From: Leptobrachium leishanense
Taxonomy: Eukaryota > Chordata > Amphibia > Anura > Megophryidae
Direction: 5' to 3'
Length of the DNA stretch: 64,000 nucleotides
NCBI GenBank assembly: GCA_009667805.1
Contig: CM019067.1
Span: 247,539,721-247,603,720, forward strand
Shown: piece by piece, positions 12,357-22,849 of the stretch
Position numbering within the stretch: position 1 is the first letter of the stretch
How the letters are laid out: the number at the start of each line of letters is the position of its first letter
Notes under the pieces: model-generated
What the model was told of the DNA's origin: nothing
Database searches by the model: none
What the model saw: the letters and a program-made list of their open reading frames with translations, nothing else
Translations under genes and position numbers: made by a program

Positions 12357-13214
12357 TGGACCACTGCTCTTCACAAAACTGTTTCAGTGTAGCAATATTC
12401 TTGGGATGTCTGGTGTGAATTGCTCTCTTAAGGTCATGCCACAGCATTTCAATCGGGTTGAGGTCAGAACTCTGACTGGGCTACTCCAGAGGGCGTAGTT
12501 TGTTTTGTTGAAGCCATTCTTTTGTTGAATTACTTGTATGCTTTGGGTCATTGTCCTGTTGCATCACCCATCCTCTGCGGAGCTTCAGTTGGCACACAGA
12601 CGGTCTTACGTTTTCCTGCAAAATGTCTTGATAAACTCTGGAATTAATTTTTCCATCAATGACAACAATCCATCCAGGCCCTGAGGCAGCAAAGCAGCCC
12701 CAAACCATGATGCTCCCTTAGCCATGTTTTACAGTGGGGATGAGGTTTTGATGTTGGTGTGCTGTGTCTTTTTTTCTCCACACATAGTGTTGTGTGTTTT
12801 TTCCAAACAACTCAATTTTGGTTTCATCTGTCCACAGAATATTTTGGCAGTAGTGTTGTGGAACATCCAGGTGCTCTTGTGCAAACTTCAAACATGCTGC
12901 AATTTTTTTTTTGACAGCAATGGCTTCCTCCGTGGTGTCCTCCCATGTACTCCATTCTTGTTTAATGTTTTCCTTATTGTAGATGTGTCAACAAAAATGT
13001 TAGCATGTGCCAGAGATTTCTGTAAGTTTTTAGCTGACACTCTAGGATTCTTCTTTACCTCATTAAGCATTCTGCGCTGTGCTCTTGCAGTCATCTTTAC
13101 AGGATGACCACGCCTAGGGAGAGTAGCAACAGTGCTGAACTTTCTCCATTTGTAGACAGTCTGTCTAACCGTGGACACATGAACATCAAGGTAACCCTTT
13201 CCAGCTTCATGCAA
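12265..13214 (-). pseudogene. Tc1-type transposase, broken by stops and frameshifts
   Basis: Reading on the minus strand from 13214: an N-terminal helix-turn-helix region ([20 protein letters not shown]) and a basic linker; the first catalytic region WTDETK near 12828; a KHG-stop-GSIMVWG break near 12720; the second aspartate in [16 protein letters not shown] near 12540; and [11 protein letters not shown] near 12450, with the catalytic glutamate. DD34E spacing is still recognisable across the breaks. Inactive. Confidence 0.9.
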
Positions 13215-13799
13215 GTCAACAATTCCTGATCATAGGTCTTCTGAGAGCTCTTTTCTGCGAGGAATTGTTCACATCAGGCAGTGCTTCTTGAAACTATTAA
13301 ACCCAAAACTGGTGTGTGTTTTTAAAGGGCAGGACAGCTTTCAGCAACACATCCAATAATATCACACTGATTGGACTCAAGGTTGGCTCACTCCTGGCTC
13401 CAATTAGCTCTTGGAGAAGTCATTAGGCTAGGGGTTCACATACTTTTTCCACCCTGCACTGTGAATGTTTACATGTTATGTTCAATAAACACATGAAAAC
13501 ATATAATGTTTGTGTTGTATTATTTTAAGCAGACTGTGATTTTCAAATTGTTGTGACTTAGAAGAAGATTAGAGCACATTTTATGACCAATTCATGCAAA
13601 ACTCCACGTAATCCCAAAGGGTTCACATACTTTTTCTTGCCACTGTATTTGAAAACATGAGAACTCTCAATGTATCCTTCCTGGTAAAATACTTTCTAAA
13701 AAAAAAAGCAGTTATTATTCTCATTGCTATTGCAACAACGTGGAACATGAGCTGCAATGCATCATTTCAGCCACCTTTGTTGCTGTCCTAGCATGTTGT

Positions 13800-14150
13800 T
13801 TCAGAATCTAAAAACGAATCAATATGAGTGGTGCTTAAACCTTTCACTGTCAAAATATGTAAACTTAATTTTGCACTTAATACAATTATATAGAACTAGC
13901 ATATGCATCCACTTTTAATACAAGATTAGTGAGCCCCCTGGGGAGAAACAATTTTCTCTGTGATCTTACTCCTGGCACTATTACTGTAAAGAAGCTACAA
14001 GGAGCAGGTCCTGCCCTCACTGTAACAAAAAGGTATACAACATTTAATTTGCATTTCAACAGCGAGGGAGAAGGCAAAATACTGGGAGATTTTCTGTGGT
14101 CACTCGCTACTGTACAGGGATACGATTCAGGGGGATATAATTGCTGAAAA
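13800..14150. other. no gene recognised
   Basis: Short frames only. No repeat relation seen. Confidence 0.5.
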
Positions 14151-14215
14151 TTATTATTATTATATTATTTTATTATTATTTATTAAGCGCCAACACATTC
14201 TGCAGCGCTGAAAAT
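14150..14215 (-). repeat. SINE/L2-type tail, minus orientation
   Basis: (ATT)n run followed by tatttattaagcgccaacac and attctgcagcgct, the complement of the frog agcgctgcagaatgtgttgg cgcttaataaata tail. The body is missing. Confidence 0.6.
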
Positions 14216-14394
14216 CCACATACTTTACATATACAAGACGTTACTGTAATTTCCACTTACAGGCATTATACGGATTTAATATTTATATTCTACTAGGAGT
14301 AAAGCCTGCCCGGAGGGCAGTCTATTGTTGTAGAGGATATGGCTGCCCAGTTCTCCCAATGATGTGGCTGTTTAACGCACCCAGTCTCTGACCC

Positions 14395-15025
14395 CCAGCT
14401 CACATTAATATATATATAGCCCCAGCTCACATGGATATATATATTGCCCCCAGCTCACATGGATATATATATATTGCCCCCAGCTCACATGGATATATAT
14501 ATTGCCCCCAGATCACATGGATATATTTGCCCCCAACTCACATGGTATATATATTGCCCCTAGCTCACATGGATATATTTTCCCCAACTCATTGCCCCAG
14601 CTCACATGGGTTTATATATATTGCCCACAGCTCACATGGATATGTATAAATGCCCCAGCTCACATGGATATATATATTGCCGCAGCTCACATGGATATAT
14701 ATATTGCCCCCAGCTGACATGGGTATATATTGCCCCAGCTCACATGGATATATTTGCCCCAGCTCACATGGATATATATTGCCACCAGCTCACATGGATA
14801 TATTTGCCCCAGCTCACATGGGTATATTTGCCCCAGCACACATGGATATATTTGCCCCAGCTCACATGGATATATTTGCCCCAGCTCACATGGGTATTTT
14901 TGCCCCCAGCTCACATGGGTATAATTGCCCCCAGCTCACATGGGTATAGTTGGCCCCCAGCTCACATGGGTATAATTGCCCCAGCTCACATGGGTATAAT
15001 TGGCCGCAGCTCACATAGGTATAAT
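14395..15025 (+). repeat. minisatellite, 22-28-bp units, about 25 copies
   Basis: The unit is ccagctcacatggatatatt plus tgcccc, with length changes in the TA run and occasional ggtata variants towards the right end. The 99-140-residue frames across it (SSHGYI repeats) are products of the array and should not be annotated as proteins. Confidence 0.95.
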
Positions 15026-15034
15026 TGATATAAA

Positions 15035-15325
15035 CGGTAGTAGCGCTTTTTGCACAAGTTTACGGTACTTTGCTTTCCCTATATGTAACATGGGGAGTGC
15101 AAAAGTGGAAGCACCGAGTAACTAGCGATAGGATCACAAGGTCCTAACACTAGCTGCTAAGACCTGGCGCTAATGAAAAAGTTAACACCAGCTCTGAGCT
15201 GCTGCGGAATCAGAAGCAGCTGAAACCCCCCCCTAAAAATCAAATACTCATTTCTCTTCCCGCGTGCAAAAATGGTGGTCCGATCCACTGCTTCTGGCAG
15301 CCAGGAGCAGATGGAGACTAGGAGA
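15035..15325 (+). repeat. Harbinger-like MITE body fragment
   Basis: Contains cggtactttgctttccctat...aacatggggagtgcaa and actcatttctcttcccgcgt...ggtggtccgatccactgctt, which match parts of 47700-48260 and 57958-58681. The ends are lost. Confidence 0.55.
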
Positions 15326-15356
15326 AAAATCTAAATTTTATTGGTTTAAACACCTA

Positions 15357-15491
15357 GGGCAGTATTACAAAGTTGGTGCTAACTTAACCAGAGTTAAGCT
15401 GTTGTTAACTTAACAGCTCCATAGGCTGTAATGGCTCTGGTAAGTTTACAACAGCTCTGGTTAAGTTAGCACCAACTTTGTAATATGGCCC
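15357..15491. mobile_element. 135-bp palindromic MITE, 3-bp target duplication CTA
   Basis: GGGCAGTATTACAAAGTTGG at the left pairs with CCAACTTTGTAATATGGCCC at the right. The arms pair through most of the element around a gttaacttaacag centre. CTA flanks both sides (15354-15356, 15492-15494). The ends resemble the larger GGGCCCTATTACA elements at 26066 and 44580. Confidence 0.85.
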
Positions 15492-15539
15492 CTAGTAGGG
15501 GAGCAGGAGACTTCTGTTTCTTATTTTTTTTTGCATCTT

Positions 15540-15700
15540 GTGGAATTCGCCGATGCCGATTCGGCTCATTTCGGTTATCGTTGCACTTTGGCGGTTTTTA
15601 CTGATGTCCGAAAACTACTTTGGCCACTCAATTTTCGGCAAAATACAGTGACCATTCGCTAAATAGTGAATTCACTGTATTTTGGGAAAAATAGAATCAC
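15540..15700. repeat. MITE fragment shared with 24370-24500
   Basis: The stretch with ttttcggcaaaatacagtga and ccattcgctaaatagtgaat corresponds in inverted orientation to 24370-24500 (attccctatttagtgaatgg...). Degenerate and not coding. Confidence 0.45.
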
Positions 15701-15889
15701 TGGAATGTGGTGAAATGGGCCGAAACGTAAAGCATCAAAATTGCACGCAGCCTCTCTGCTTTGTGAATAGAGCCTATAGTCATATTATTTATAAAACACA
15801 ATCCTCCAAAATACAAGAAAAAAATTCAGTTAATTCAGTTTTGGTTAAAATTGTGTATTTCCTTAGAAAAATGCAGTAACAAGTTCCCA

Positions 15890-16219
15890 TTTCAAAATGT
15901 ATTTTAACATGCGTATCCCATAAAATATATACCCACAAAGGTTTGGAGGATAAAATGTGGAAAAATAATTGTATGAAAATGGTGGAAATTCAAATGGACA
16001 CTTCAATTTTTTGACATTTTTTGTTAGAGCATTCTAACGGGGCATGACGTATACACATAATAATGATATAACTTGAATCTCCTGAGTCTGCTGAAAAAAG
16101 GATATATAATTTGGGTCCTATAATAAAACATGACTTTAAAACACGTTTAAACACAATGAGCACAATACGGTCACAATGAGCTCAGCACACAGGGGTGAAA
16201 TGGCTCAGCAGCGAAGGGG
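15890..16219 (-). mobile_element. piggyBac-like MITE, left-end fragment
   Basis: Read on the minus strand from TTAA (16220-16223): CCCCTTCGCTGCTGAGCCAT, then ctgtgtgctgagctcattg and a gttatatcattattatgtgt-type stretch. These match the first about 330 bp of the elements at 22850 and 28240. The hairpin-rich remainder is absent. Confidence 0.7.
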
Positions 16220-16396
16220 TTAATTAGTGAAAGCCCTAAGTGAGGCCTCTGTTTTCCTTAGAATGTTGTTGTACCATAAACATGTTGGGTGGAAAGCCAC
16301 GCCCACTTGGAATGTGATGTCATAATAGGCAGAACAGTATGTTAGATGCGGATCACACTCTCTGAACTCAGATCCTGCGGAATTGAAAATAGACAG

Positions 16397-16500
16397 GTTA
16401 GGCCAGGGTCAGACAAGCGTTTTGCAGACAGAAGGAACGTCCATGAGAGTGGTCTTTCTTTCTTTCTTTCCTTTTCTTTTCTTTTCTTTCTCCCGGGCCT
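16397..16500. repeat. GGGTCAGAC MITE end fragment and a pyrimidine microsatellite
   Basis: ttaggccagggtcagacaag at 16397 is an end of the MITE family at 9325 and 45948 without its partner end. A TTTCT/TTTTC run (about 16457-16493) follows. Confidence 0.6.
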
Positions 16501-16599
16501 AAGTATTCCTAGACTCTGCAGGATCGAAGACCAAGGCAGCGGACGAAGACGAACAAAAACCAAGACAAAGGCCAAGACAAAGACAAAGCATTTATTATT

Positions 16600-16781
16600 T
16601 TACTTGTCCAAAAGATTTCATTTTAAATATCGCTCCAGGGCCAGACAGGTTTACTGTATAGCCGATTGCCTTAAAATGGGGTCAGGAAGGAATTTTTTCC
16701 TTGGACACCTTGCTAGAAGCATGTCCAAGGTGTTTCGCCTTCCTCTGGAGTCAATGGAAGGTATCTTTTGGACATGTTTTT
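16600..16781. repeat. short foldback repeat with TTGTCCAAAAGAT ends
   Basis: ttgtccaaaagat (about 16601) is complementary to atcttttggacatg (about 16767). Inside are ggggtcaggaaggaattttt and ttcgccttcctctggagtca, which also pair in part. No coding capacity. Confidence 0.55.
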
Positions 16782-16859
16782 TTATTTTAATTAATTTTTT
16801 TTAAATTAATAATTAAAATTACATTTGATTCTGTATCGTTTGTTTCCATAAATAAATCT

Positions 16860-17100
16860 CATAATTACGGCTTTTTAGAAATGCAGACAGCAAGGTGGAT
16901 AAAGGTTAATATCTGGGTGGTCATGCTGCTGCTTTTCTATAGCGCCGGAAGTGGTCTCCTTATTGCCTGTATCATAAGGGATCACTGGAAGGGTCTGTCA
17001 CAGGTAGACATACCCATCTCTCTGTGTCTAGCTATCGGTATATCTACCGCAATATGTATTATATAGGCATATTTATATCTATGGCTATCTTTAGATACCA
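16860..17100. other. no gene recognised
   Basis: A 61-residue plus-strand frame (16881-17066) contains two hydrophobic stretches, but it has no homology that I recognise and no supporting gene structure. Confidence 0.35.
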
Positions 17101-17107
17101 GGCCATT

Positions 17108-18240
17108 TGCCGCAGCTGGCCTAAAAAATCAATGGCTGGAAGGAAGCAATTAAACAGGTCCGGGACAATTTTCTCTGAAGTCATCAAAGGTGTGAATTAA
17201 AGACAACACCTTTTTGGGGTCTACCCAGCAGGCAGAAAGAGCAATTGCTCATGGCAGGGAGAAGACCCAGCCAGAGCGGCACCCCAACCGCATATCAAAG
17301 AAGCAATCACATTCTCTAATCAGAAGGTGGTCTTTGGGAGATGATTGATAGACCAGGGAATTAAGATTAATGACAAGCATACTGAGCGTGCTCGGGAGAG
17401 GGGAATTCTGGGATATGTAGTGCAGGAGGCTGGGCCATTTGTGGGTGGGTTTTGGAAGGACCAGGAAGTGTATAAATTCTGAAGCTGGGCATGTGCTGGG
17501 GCTGATCACACGGGGTACATTCGAAGAATGATGATCTGTCCATGCTTCTATCTCCAGGCCCCAGGAGTCGCCGATGCTAGCTTACTGATTAGGTTGTTGT
17601 AAGTAATGCTCTGTGGTTAATCTTTTTCTTTTATTTGCTGTGTAGTGTGTAATTAATTGATTTATTCTAGCTATAATTTTTCCGGTAACATTGCACTGTG
17701 ATTTTTCTATATCATAAATAAATATAACTTATTTAAGTTTCTGCTTCTGGCTGATGAGATCCACACTAACTAAGGGACTGGAGTATTGCTAATTGTTTTA
17801 AGTTCGGGTAGATACGAAATTGTGAGTTGCGGTCGCTGGGGACAGCAGGGACTGTTGTCTGTGCAGTCACTGTCCGGGTCTAGGGTAGGCAGACAGTGTG
17901 GTTGCTTAGCCCTGCGTCTCTCGCTGCGACACATGTAGTGTCCATGAGGACTGGTGGCAGCGTAACTAATAGAATAGGAAAGTGATCCCAGGGATTGTGG
18001 GAGATGTAGTCATTACCCGCTTCAAGAGAAGACTTATACTGCGTTGCAATCCTGGGACCATGGTAATGCGCTCTACGTACCTGTTGTGAAAGAAAGTGCC
18101 CGGGGACAGATAGGTAAGCAAGCGCGCGTGGGCTTGTTGTCTATGCAGTCATTATCTGGGTCTAGTCTAGACAGATAGTGGGTGGCTTAACCCGGCATCT
18201 TTCGCAGCAGCGCACGTAGTGGTCGTGACAGGGTCGTCTG
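17108..18240 (+). repeat. LTR-like block with TATA box and possible primer-binding site
   Basis: A TATA-like gtgtataaattct lies at about 17469 and an AT-rich polyadenylation-like region (cataaataaatataactt) near 17713. The candidate primer-binding site tggtggcagcg (17952-17962) is of a kind seen next to LTRs in frogs. A roughly 120-bp motif (ttgtctgtgcagtcactgtc ... cacatgtagtg) occurs at about 17850-17950 and again at about 18135-18232. No gag or pol follows. The boundaries are not defined, so this is an inferred solo or truncated LTR. Confidence 0.4.
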
Positions 18241-18836
18241 GAGGAGACATTTCCTGCACATTCTGAGGCATTTATTTAATCAGTTCAGGTCAAGGACAAG
18301 AGCCAGAGCGACCGTCACAATGAAGAATTGCTATCACCGTGTTTTAATATCTTGTCATCGGCTATCAGTTTATAAACGCCAATGTGATCTGAAAAAAATT
18401 TAGGAGGAAAAATGGATTTATCCCAGACTGATTCCCATAAAAAAAATCATAATCATAGGTAATTTATTTAAAAAATTGTTTCTTTATATTTGGGACGGCT
18501 GGTGTGGAAGATAAACAAAGCAGTTGTTTAAGTAGAGCAGTTGATCACAGCTCCTTGACATCGTATACACAACTGTGTCACATCATACGCAGCTGTGTGC
18601 ATCTCGCAGGAGTGTAACCTGAAGTCCCAGAGCCAAGTTCAAGTACAGACGCAGACGGCCGTTCGCGTGTCCCCAGCCAATTAAAGAATGCAGGCAACTA
18701 GGCAATATTTAGCCACTGATATTACGGTTTATATGACTGGTAAATAACACAGGGAAACTGCATTATGTTAAGTTACCAACTCCGGTCCATATCATTGATC
18801 TGACAACTGTTATTAACGGTCTCACTGTTTTGTGCT
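18241..18836. other. no gene recognised
   Basis: Mixed-composition sequence without a supported frame or repeat. Confidence 0.45.
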
Positions 18837-18840
18837 TTAA

Positions 18841-18910
18841 CCCTCTCCCACCACAGGACGTTCTATGCTATCCCCCTGTCAAAAGTACGCTGCTGCCAAG
18901 CATCTCGTGC
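18841..18910 (+). mobile_element. piggyBac-like MITE end fragment
   Basis: TTAA (18837-18840) is followed by CCCTCTCCCACCACAGGACG ttctatgctat, similar to 55731-55770 (ttaaccctttcccgccacgg agcgtactatgc). No partner end was found, so the right limit is arbitrary. Confidence 0.45.
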
Positions 18911-19108
18911 CTTCTGTCTCCTGTGTTTTCCCTCAGTATCTCCCTGTGTCTGGTTCCTCCCTGTTTTGCCTCCCCAGACATCTCCATTCCTGCCCTGTCC
19001 ATATTGTTGTATACTTACAATAAAACCCCTTTTTACTTTTGTTACGTGGCTCAGCTCGTTTGTCACCGCATATTGGGCTCATACCCTATTCCCCTCTGCC
19101 AGGACCAT

Positions 19109-19765
19109 GACAAAGTGTGCGGATTCATATGCTGCATTATACTGTAGAGCAGGCCTCAAAATTTCCACTCACATTTGGCGAGTGGAAATTACACGAGGGC
19201 GAGTGGGGCAACTAGTGGCGAGTAACTCTTAAGGCCTGGCTAGTAGCTCAGGACTTGAAATTTTGAGGCCTACTGTAGAGGTGCTGCCCGGCAGTGTGCA
19301 GAATCATATGCTGCATTATTATACAGTAGAGGTGCTGCCCGGCAGTGTGCGGAATCATATGCTGCAACATGTAGAGGTGCTGGCCGGCAGTGTGCGGAAG
19401 CATATGCTGCAACATGTAGAGGTGCTGCCCGGCAGTGTGCTGATTCCTATGCTGCATCATTTATTATACTGTAGAGGTGCTGCCCGGCAGTGTGCGTATT
19501 CATATGCTGCATTAATTATACTGTAGAGGTGCTGCCCGGCAGTGTGCGGAATCATATTCTGCATTATTATACAGTAGAGGTGCTGCCCGGCAGTGTGCGG
19601 AATCATATGCTGCAACATGTAGAGGTGCTGCCCGGCAGTGTGCGGATTCATATGCTGCATTATTATACTGTAGAGGTGCTGCCCGGCAGTGTGCGGATTC
19701 ATATGCTGCATTAATTATACTGTAGAGGTGCTGCCCGGCAGTGTGCGGAATCATATGCTGCATTG
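19109..19765 (+). repeat. minisatellite with alternating 42- and 51-bp units, about 12 copies
   Basis: The unit is gtagaggtgctgcccggcag tgtgcggaatcatatgctgc plus either aacat or attattatact, so monomers are of two lengths. Each contains the palindrome CTGCCCGGCAG. The array is interrupted after its first unit by the MITE at 19150-19272. The frames of 70-88 residues on both strands are array artefacts. Confidence 0.95.
19150..19272. mobile_element. 123-bp hAT-type MITE, 8-bp target duplication
   Basis: The ends are CAGGCCTCAAAATTTC (19150) and GAAATTTTGAGGCCTA (19257-19272). The flanking CTGTAGAG (19142-19149, 19273-19280) is a perfect 8-bp duplication taken from the surrounding minisatellite unit. 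Non-coding. Confidence 0.9.
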
Positions 19766-19929
19766 AAACCTATGGGTTTAAAAGCCTTGTTTCTTTAAAA
19801 AAAGTTAAGAAACCTACAATTTCACCCAAAAAAAGGAACTTTCATTCTATTGGTAGTAAATCGATTTCCCATTCTTAAATAAGCAATAAAAAAAACAAAT
19901 AACTCATTACTGAACCGAATCGCCAAAAT

Positions 19930-20185
19930 TATTAACCCATTCAAGACCCTTTGCAGGGTTTCTGATCTTAAGCTCTGTTTAAAAATGGTGGAAGTTTAGT
20001 TCACATTTGATGGCCATGGATTGCTTAAGCCTGCCAACAGCATCAATGTAATATTTGGTGTGCTCTCCTCCTGGTTTGTTGTATTGTTTTATTTGAGATG
20101 CACCCACACTGAATGCTTAGTTAAGGTTAAGTGCTGCCCCCCCCATGTATGTAAAAATAAATAAAAATATATATATAAATAGAAA
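19930..20185 (+). repeat. about 250-bp inverted repeat, left copy
   Basis: ttattaacccattcaagacc ... cccatgtatgtaaaaataaa is the complement of 21055-21302, about 870 bp away, with few mismatches. A 36-bp piece of the same unit recurs at 21360-21400. It ends in an A/T-rich (AAATA) tail, so it could be a retroposed unit present in both orientations. Confidence 0.85.
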
Positions 20186-20282
20186 TTTCGAATCGATATC
20201 GAATCGAAACAAAAACGACCCGAAACGAAAAAAAAACCACCTGGAAAAAAGCCCGAAACAAAATTTTCAGCGGCACATCTCT
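20186..20282. mobile_element. hAT-type (TAGGGATGTGC) element end
   Basis: tttcgaatcgatatcgaatc repeats followed by cggcacatctcta match the right end of the elements at 26358 and 39464. The other end is not recognised. Confidence 0.5.
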
Positions 20283-20361
20283 ATTTATTACCTGGCTGCA
20301 TAGCTAGGGATATTCCTATGTGTTTCATAAATCATATCACATGTGCTGTGCTTCATTTATC

Positions 20362-20413
20362 TGGAAAACCTGGCCTTCTAGGGGTACTTGAGGACCATGG
20401 TTGGGATCCACTC
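20362..20413. mobile_element. hAT MITE half-copy
   Basis: ggaaaacctggccttctagg, then ggtacttgaggaccatggtt and gggatccactc match the right half of the intact 184-bp MITE at 55322-55505. Confidence 0.6.
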
Positions 20414-20419
20414 ATATAG

Positions 20420-21050
20420 GCAATAACTGAGCTGAATTTTAACCAGAATTGAAATGCCAGTATGAACTCTTAAATTCCCCGAACTGAAAACATGGCTCAA
20501 CTGAGGTCAAAAAAGCAGCAGATTTAGACAAGGTTCCTCTGGAAAGCACAATGTTGCTTTTATTCAAATTCTGATTGTTCTTGGGTGAGCAATTTTGATT
20601 AAAAAGGAACCATAAATGAATTCTGCTTGAAAATTGCTGTATAAAACTGCACTTAAGCCTTGCCGTGTAAACCTTTGTATGAGCTTTAAGTGCTGAGGCT
20701 GTATGTAAAAAGAACAATCAGCAAATGATTTGTCCATGGTAATTGTAATTCCCATATGCTTTATTCTTGCTTGAATAATTCATCAATTAGAGACTGGTAC
20801 AGCATACTAGTGAAATGAGGCAGAAATAAGCTATAATCGCATCAAAGGTCAATACGGCCAAAGAACAAACACACAACAAAGACAAGAGATAATGTGGTGG
20901 AAAAGCAATCTAACATGTTCCAGGGTGAGGGAAAGTCATGATGTAATGATGGACAAAGGAGAGGTCAATAAGTCGGCCTGGGGCATTAAAGACTGGAACA
21001 TTATAACAAGATAATTTAAAAAATGATTCCCCTTTCTGCATTTATGTGAG
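20420..21050. other. no gene recognised
   Basis: Spacer between inverted repeat copies. The 92- and 63-residue minus-strand frames (20439-20755) show no domain. Confidence 0.45.
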
Positions 21051-21054
21051 ATTA

Positions 21055-21302
21055 TATATATATATTTATTTATTTTTACATACAAGGGGGGGGCAGCACT
21101 TAACCTTAACTAAGCATTCAGTGTGGGTGCATCTCAATAAAACAATACAACAAACCAGGAGGAGAGCACACCAAATATTACATTGATGCTGTTGGCAGGC
21201 TTAAGCAATCCATGGCCATCAATTGTGAACTAAACTTCCACCATTTTTAAACAGAGCTTAAGATCAGAAACCCTGCAAAGGGTCTTGAATGGGTTAATAA
21301 CT
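21055..21302 (-). repeat. about 250-bp inverted repeat, right copy
   Basis: Complement of 19930-20185. It starts tatttatttttacatacaag and ends gggtcttgaatgggttaata. The poly-G run is one or two bases longer than in the left copy. Confidence 0.85.
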
Positions 21303-22849
21303 GCTGTGCTCCTGAAGGGAGTAAAAAAATGTGTAAAGCTGCTGTTGCTGTTCTCTTTGATTGTAATATTTGGTGTGCTCTCCTTCTGGTTTGTTTTTAT
21401 ATATATACTCTATGAGTATTTATGTTAAATTACTGAGAGTTCAATATAAATGCACATGTAACAGACAATTAATAAAAGTAAAATTGTCAATGGGGTTATA
21501 GCCTAAATATATTACTGAAGGAGAGACACCTAGAGCTGCATAGCAGTACTTGAGCAGCAAGAAAAAAAAATAACAGAGCTCCCTGATTGGTGGGATAATT
21601 TAGGGTTATCCATCTAAGGATGTCCATGATAAATTAGTGATTTGAAACACTGTTAAAAGTTGCTTGACGTGCATTTAGCCACCATCGCGTGGCGTCCTCT
21701 TCAGGAGAAAGAGATGTCAAACAACTAATCAGCACTAAATAATATAATATTATCCAGTATTGACTGTGTTCTGACACTGAGCATACTGCAATATACACAT
21801 CACAGAAAATTGTGTTAACAGGGAAGGGAAATCCCTCTTAATAAAAGAAACAGGTCCTCCTAGTATGTATCTTAAAAAGAAAGTGCAACACAAATTAAAA
21901 AGCAAAAACCAAAGTCTCAGAGCCAGTATACTTTTTTGAATACGGAATCAAGACGAGAATAGCGAGATACCAGGGAATAGCTTACTATGCTCTTGTGGAA
22001 CCATTGCTATTGACTCCTATACAATGTATATGAGCCGGTAATTTACAGTAGGAAGCTGCTAAAGCAGAGCTGCGCCACTTGTCAGAATAGCGTCTCATGC
22101 CGTTAAGCCTTTAGGTTTAATGGCCCCAGTCTAACAGAAGGGCTGGATTGGAATAGGGCCATATGTGGTTAGCCTTTAGTTTTGTGGAATTACCACATTT
22201 CTATTGTCACTTTAGGTTTATTGTAGGATATGTTACATCTTTGTTGATTGTGTTGCTATTGTTTTCTAAAGTCTGCTTGGTGACATTTTTTCTGTCTCTT
22301 CCCTTTCTGCTTTAATAGCCCCTTGCCTTTTCATTTTTTTGAGATGTATGCAACGGTCTATATAAAGGAAGGTCACTGTGTGTGTGTGTTTGTGTTCATG
22401 TGTACATACGTAATCTAAGATGTCTGAGTAAGGAAATGGAATGATTTACAGTGTATATGTGTAGGTGTCACTATGGAAGAACCTCAAAATATTCTTATAT
22501 ATAATAGAAATGGCAGGTCCACTTCGCAAACATTTTTTCACAAGTATTCAATTGCTATGAATAAATATAGGCCAGAGCAGAGCTGTCAAACTTTAACCCC
22601 CCCCCCACAGATTTTTTCATCTACAACCACCTTGATTTCCTGGCTATCTGTTGCCATCAACATATGGGGGGCAGAGCTTGACATCTTTGAATGACAGTGT
22701 TTGATCTTCAGATTTTCCACTGGTATTTCTCTGTGGTCATAGGCGACTCTACAGGGGGGCAAGGGGGGGGGGCAATTGTGGTTAATGTTCAGACTGTACA
22801 TTACATTGTGTATTACATTAGTTTTTGCCTTGGTTTAGTTGTATATTAA
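21303..22849. other. no gene recognised
   Basis: Mostly AT-rich unique-looking sequence. A tail-like motif (gcttgacgtgcatttagcca ... cttcaggagaaagag, about 21663-21715) resembles a retroelement 3' region but is too short to assign. A short TG run lies at about 22377-22392. Confidence 0.4.

Larger units (their letters stand above)
11796..13645 (-). mobile_element. full-length Tc1/mariner element, degenerate
   Basis: Terminal repeats start CAGTGGCAAGAAAAAGTATG at 11796 and end with the complement at 13645. TA dinucleotides flank both ends (11794-11795, 13646-13647). The element is lengthened by an internal tandem duplication of about 246 bp (11866-12111 and 12112-12356). It carries a broken transposase on the minus strand. 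Confidence 0.92.
11572..13795. repeat. foldback of a SINE 3' end plus about 95-bp flank, right arm split by a Tc1 copy
   Basis: The left arm 11572-11765 reads catgctaggacagctacaaa..., then a minus-oriented SINE 3' body (taccaggaaggatacattga ... ggtgtcttgccc). The right arm is its complement: 11771-11795, then 13648-13795 ending tgtcctagcatg. If the Tc1 copy at 11796-13645 is removed, the arms pair over nearly their whole length. Confidence 0.8.

Noticed and set aside
14431..15028. Histidine/tyrosine/glycine-rich proteins of 64-140 residues
   Set aside because: They are translations of a minisatellite in several frames with no start context or conserved non-repeat part.
19109..19765. CRISPR-like array
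   Set aside because: There are no unique spacers: the whole unit repeats, and the genome is vertebrate.
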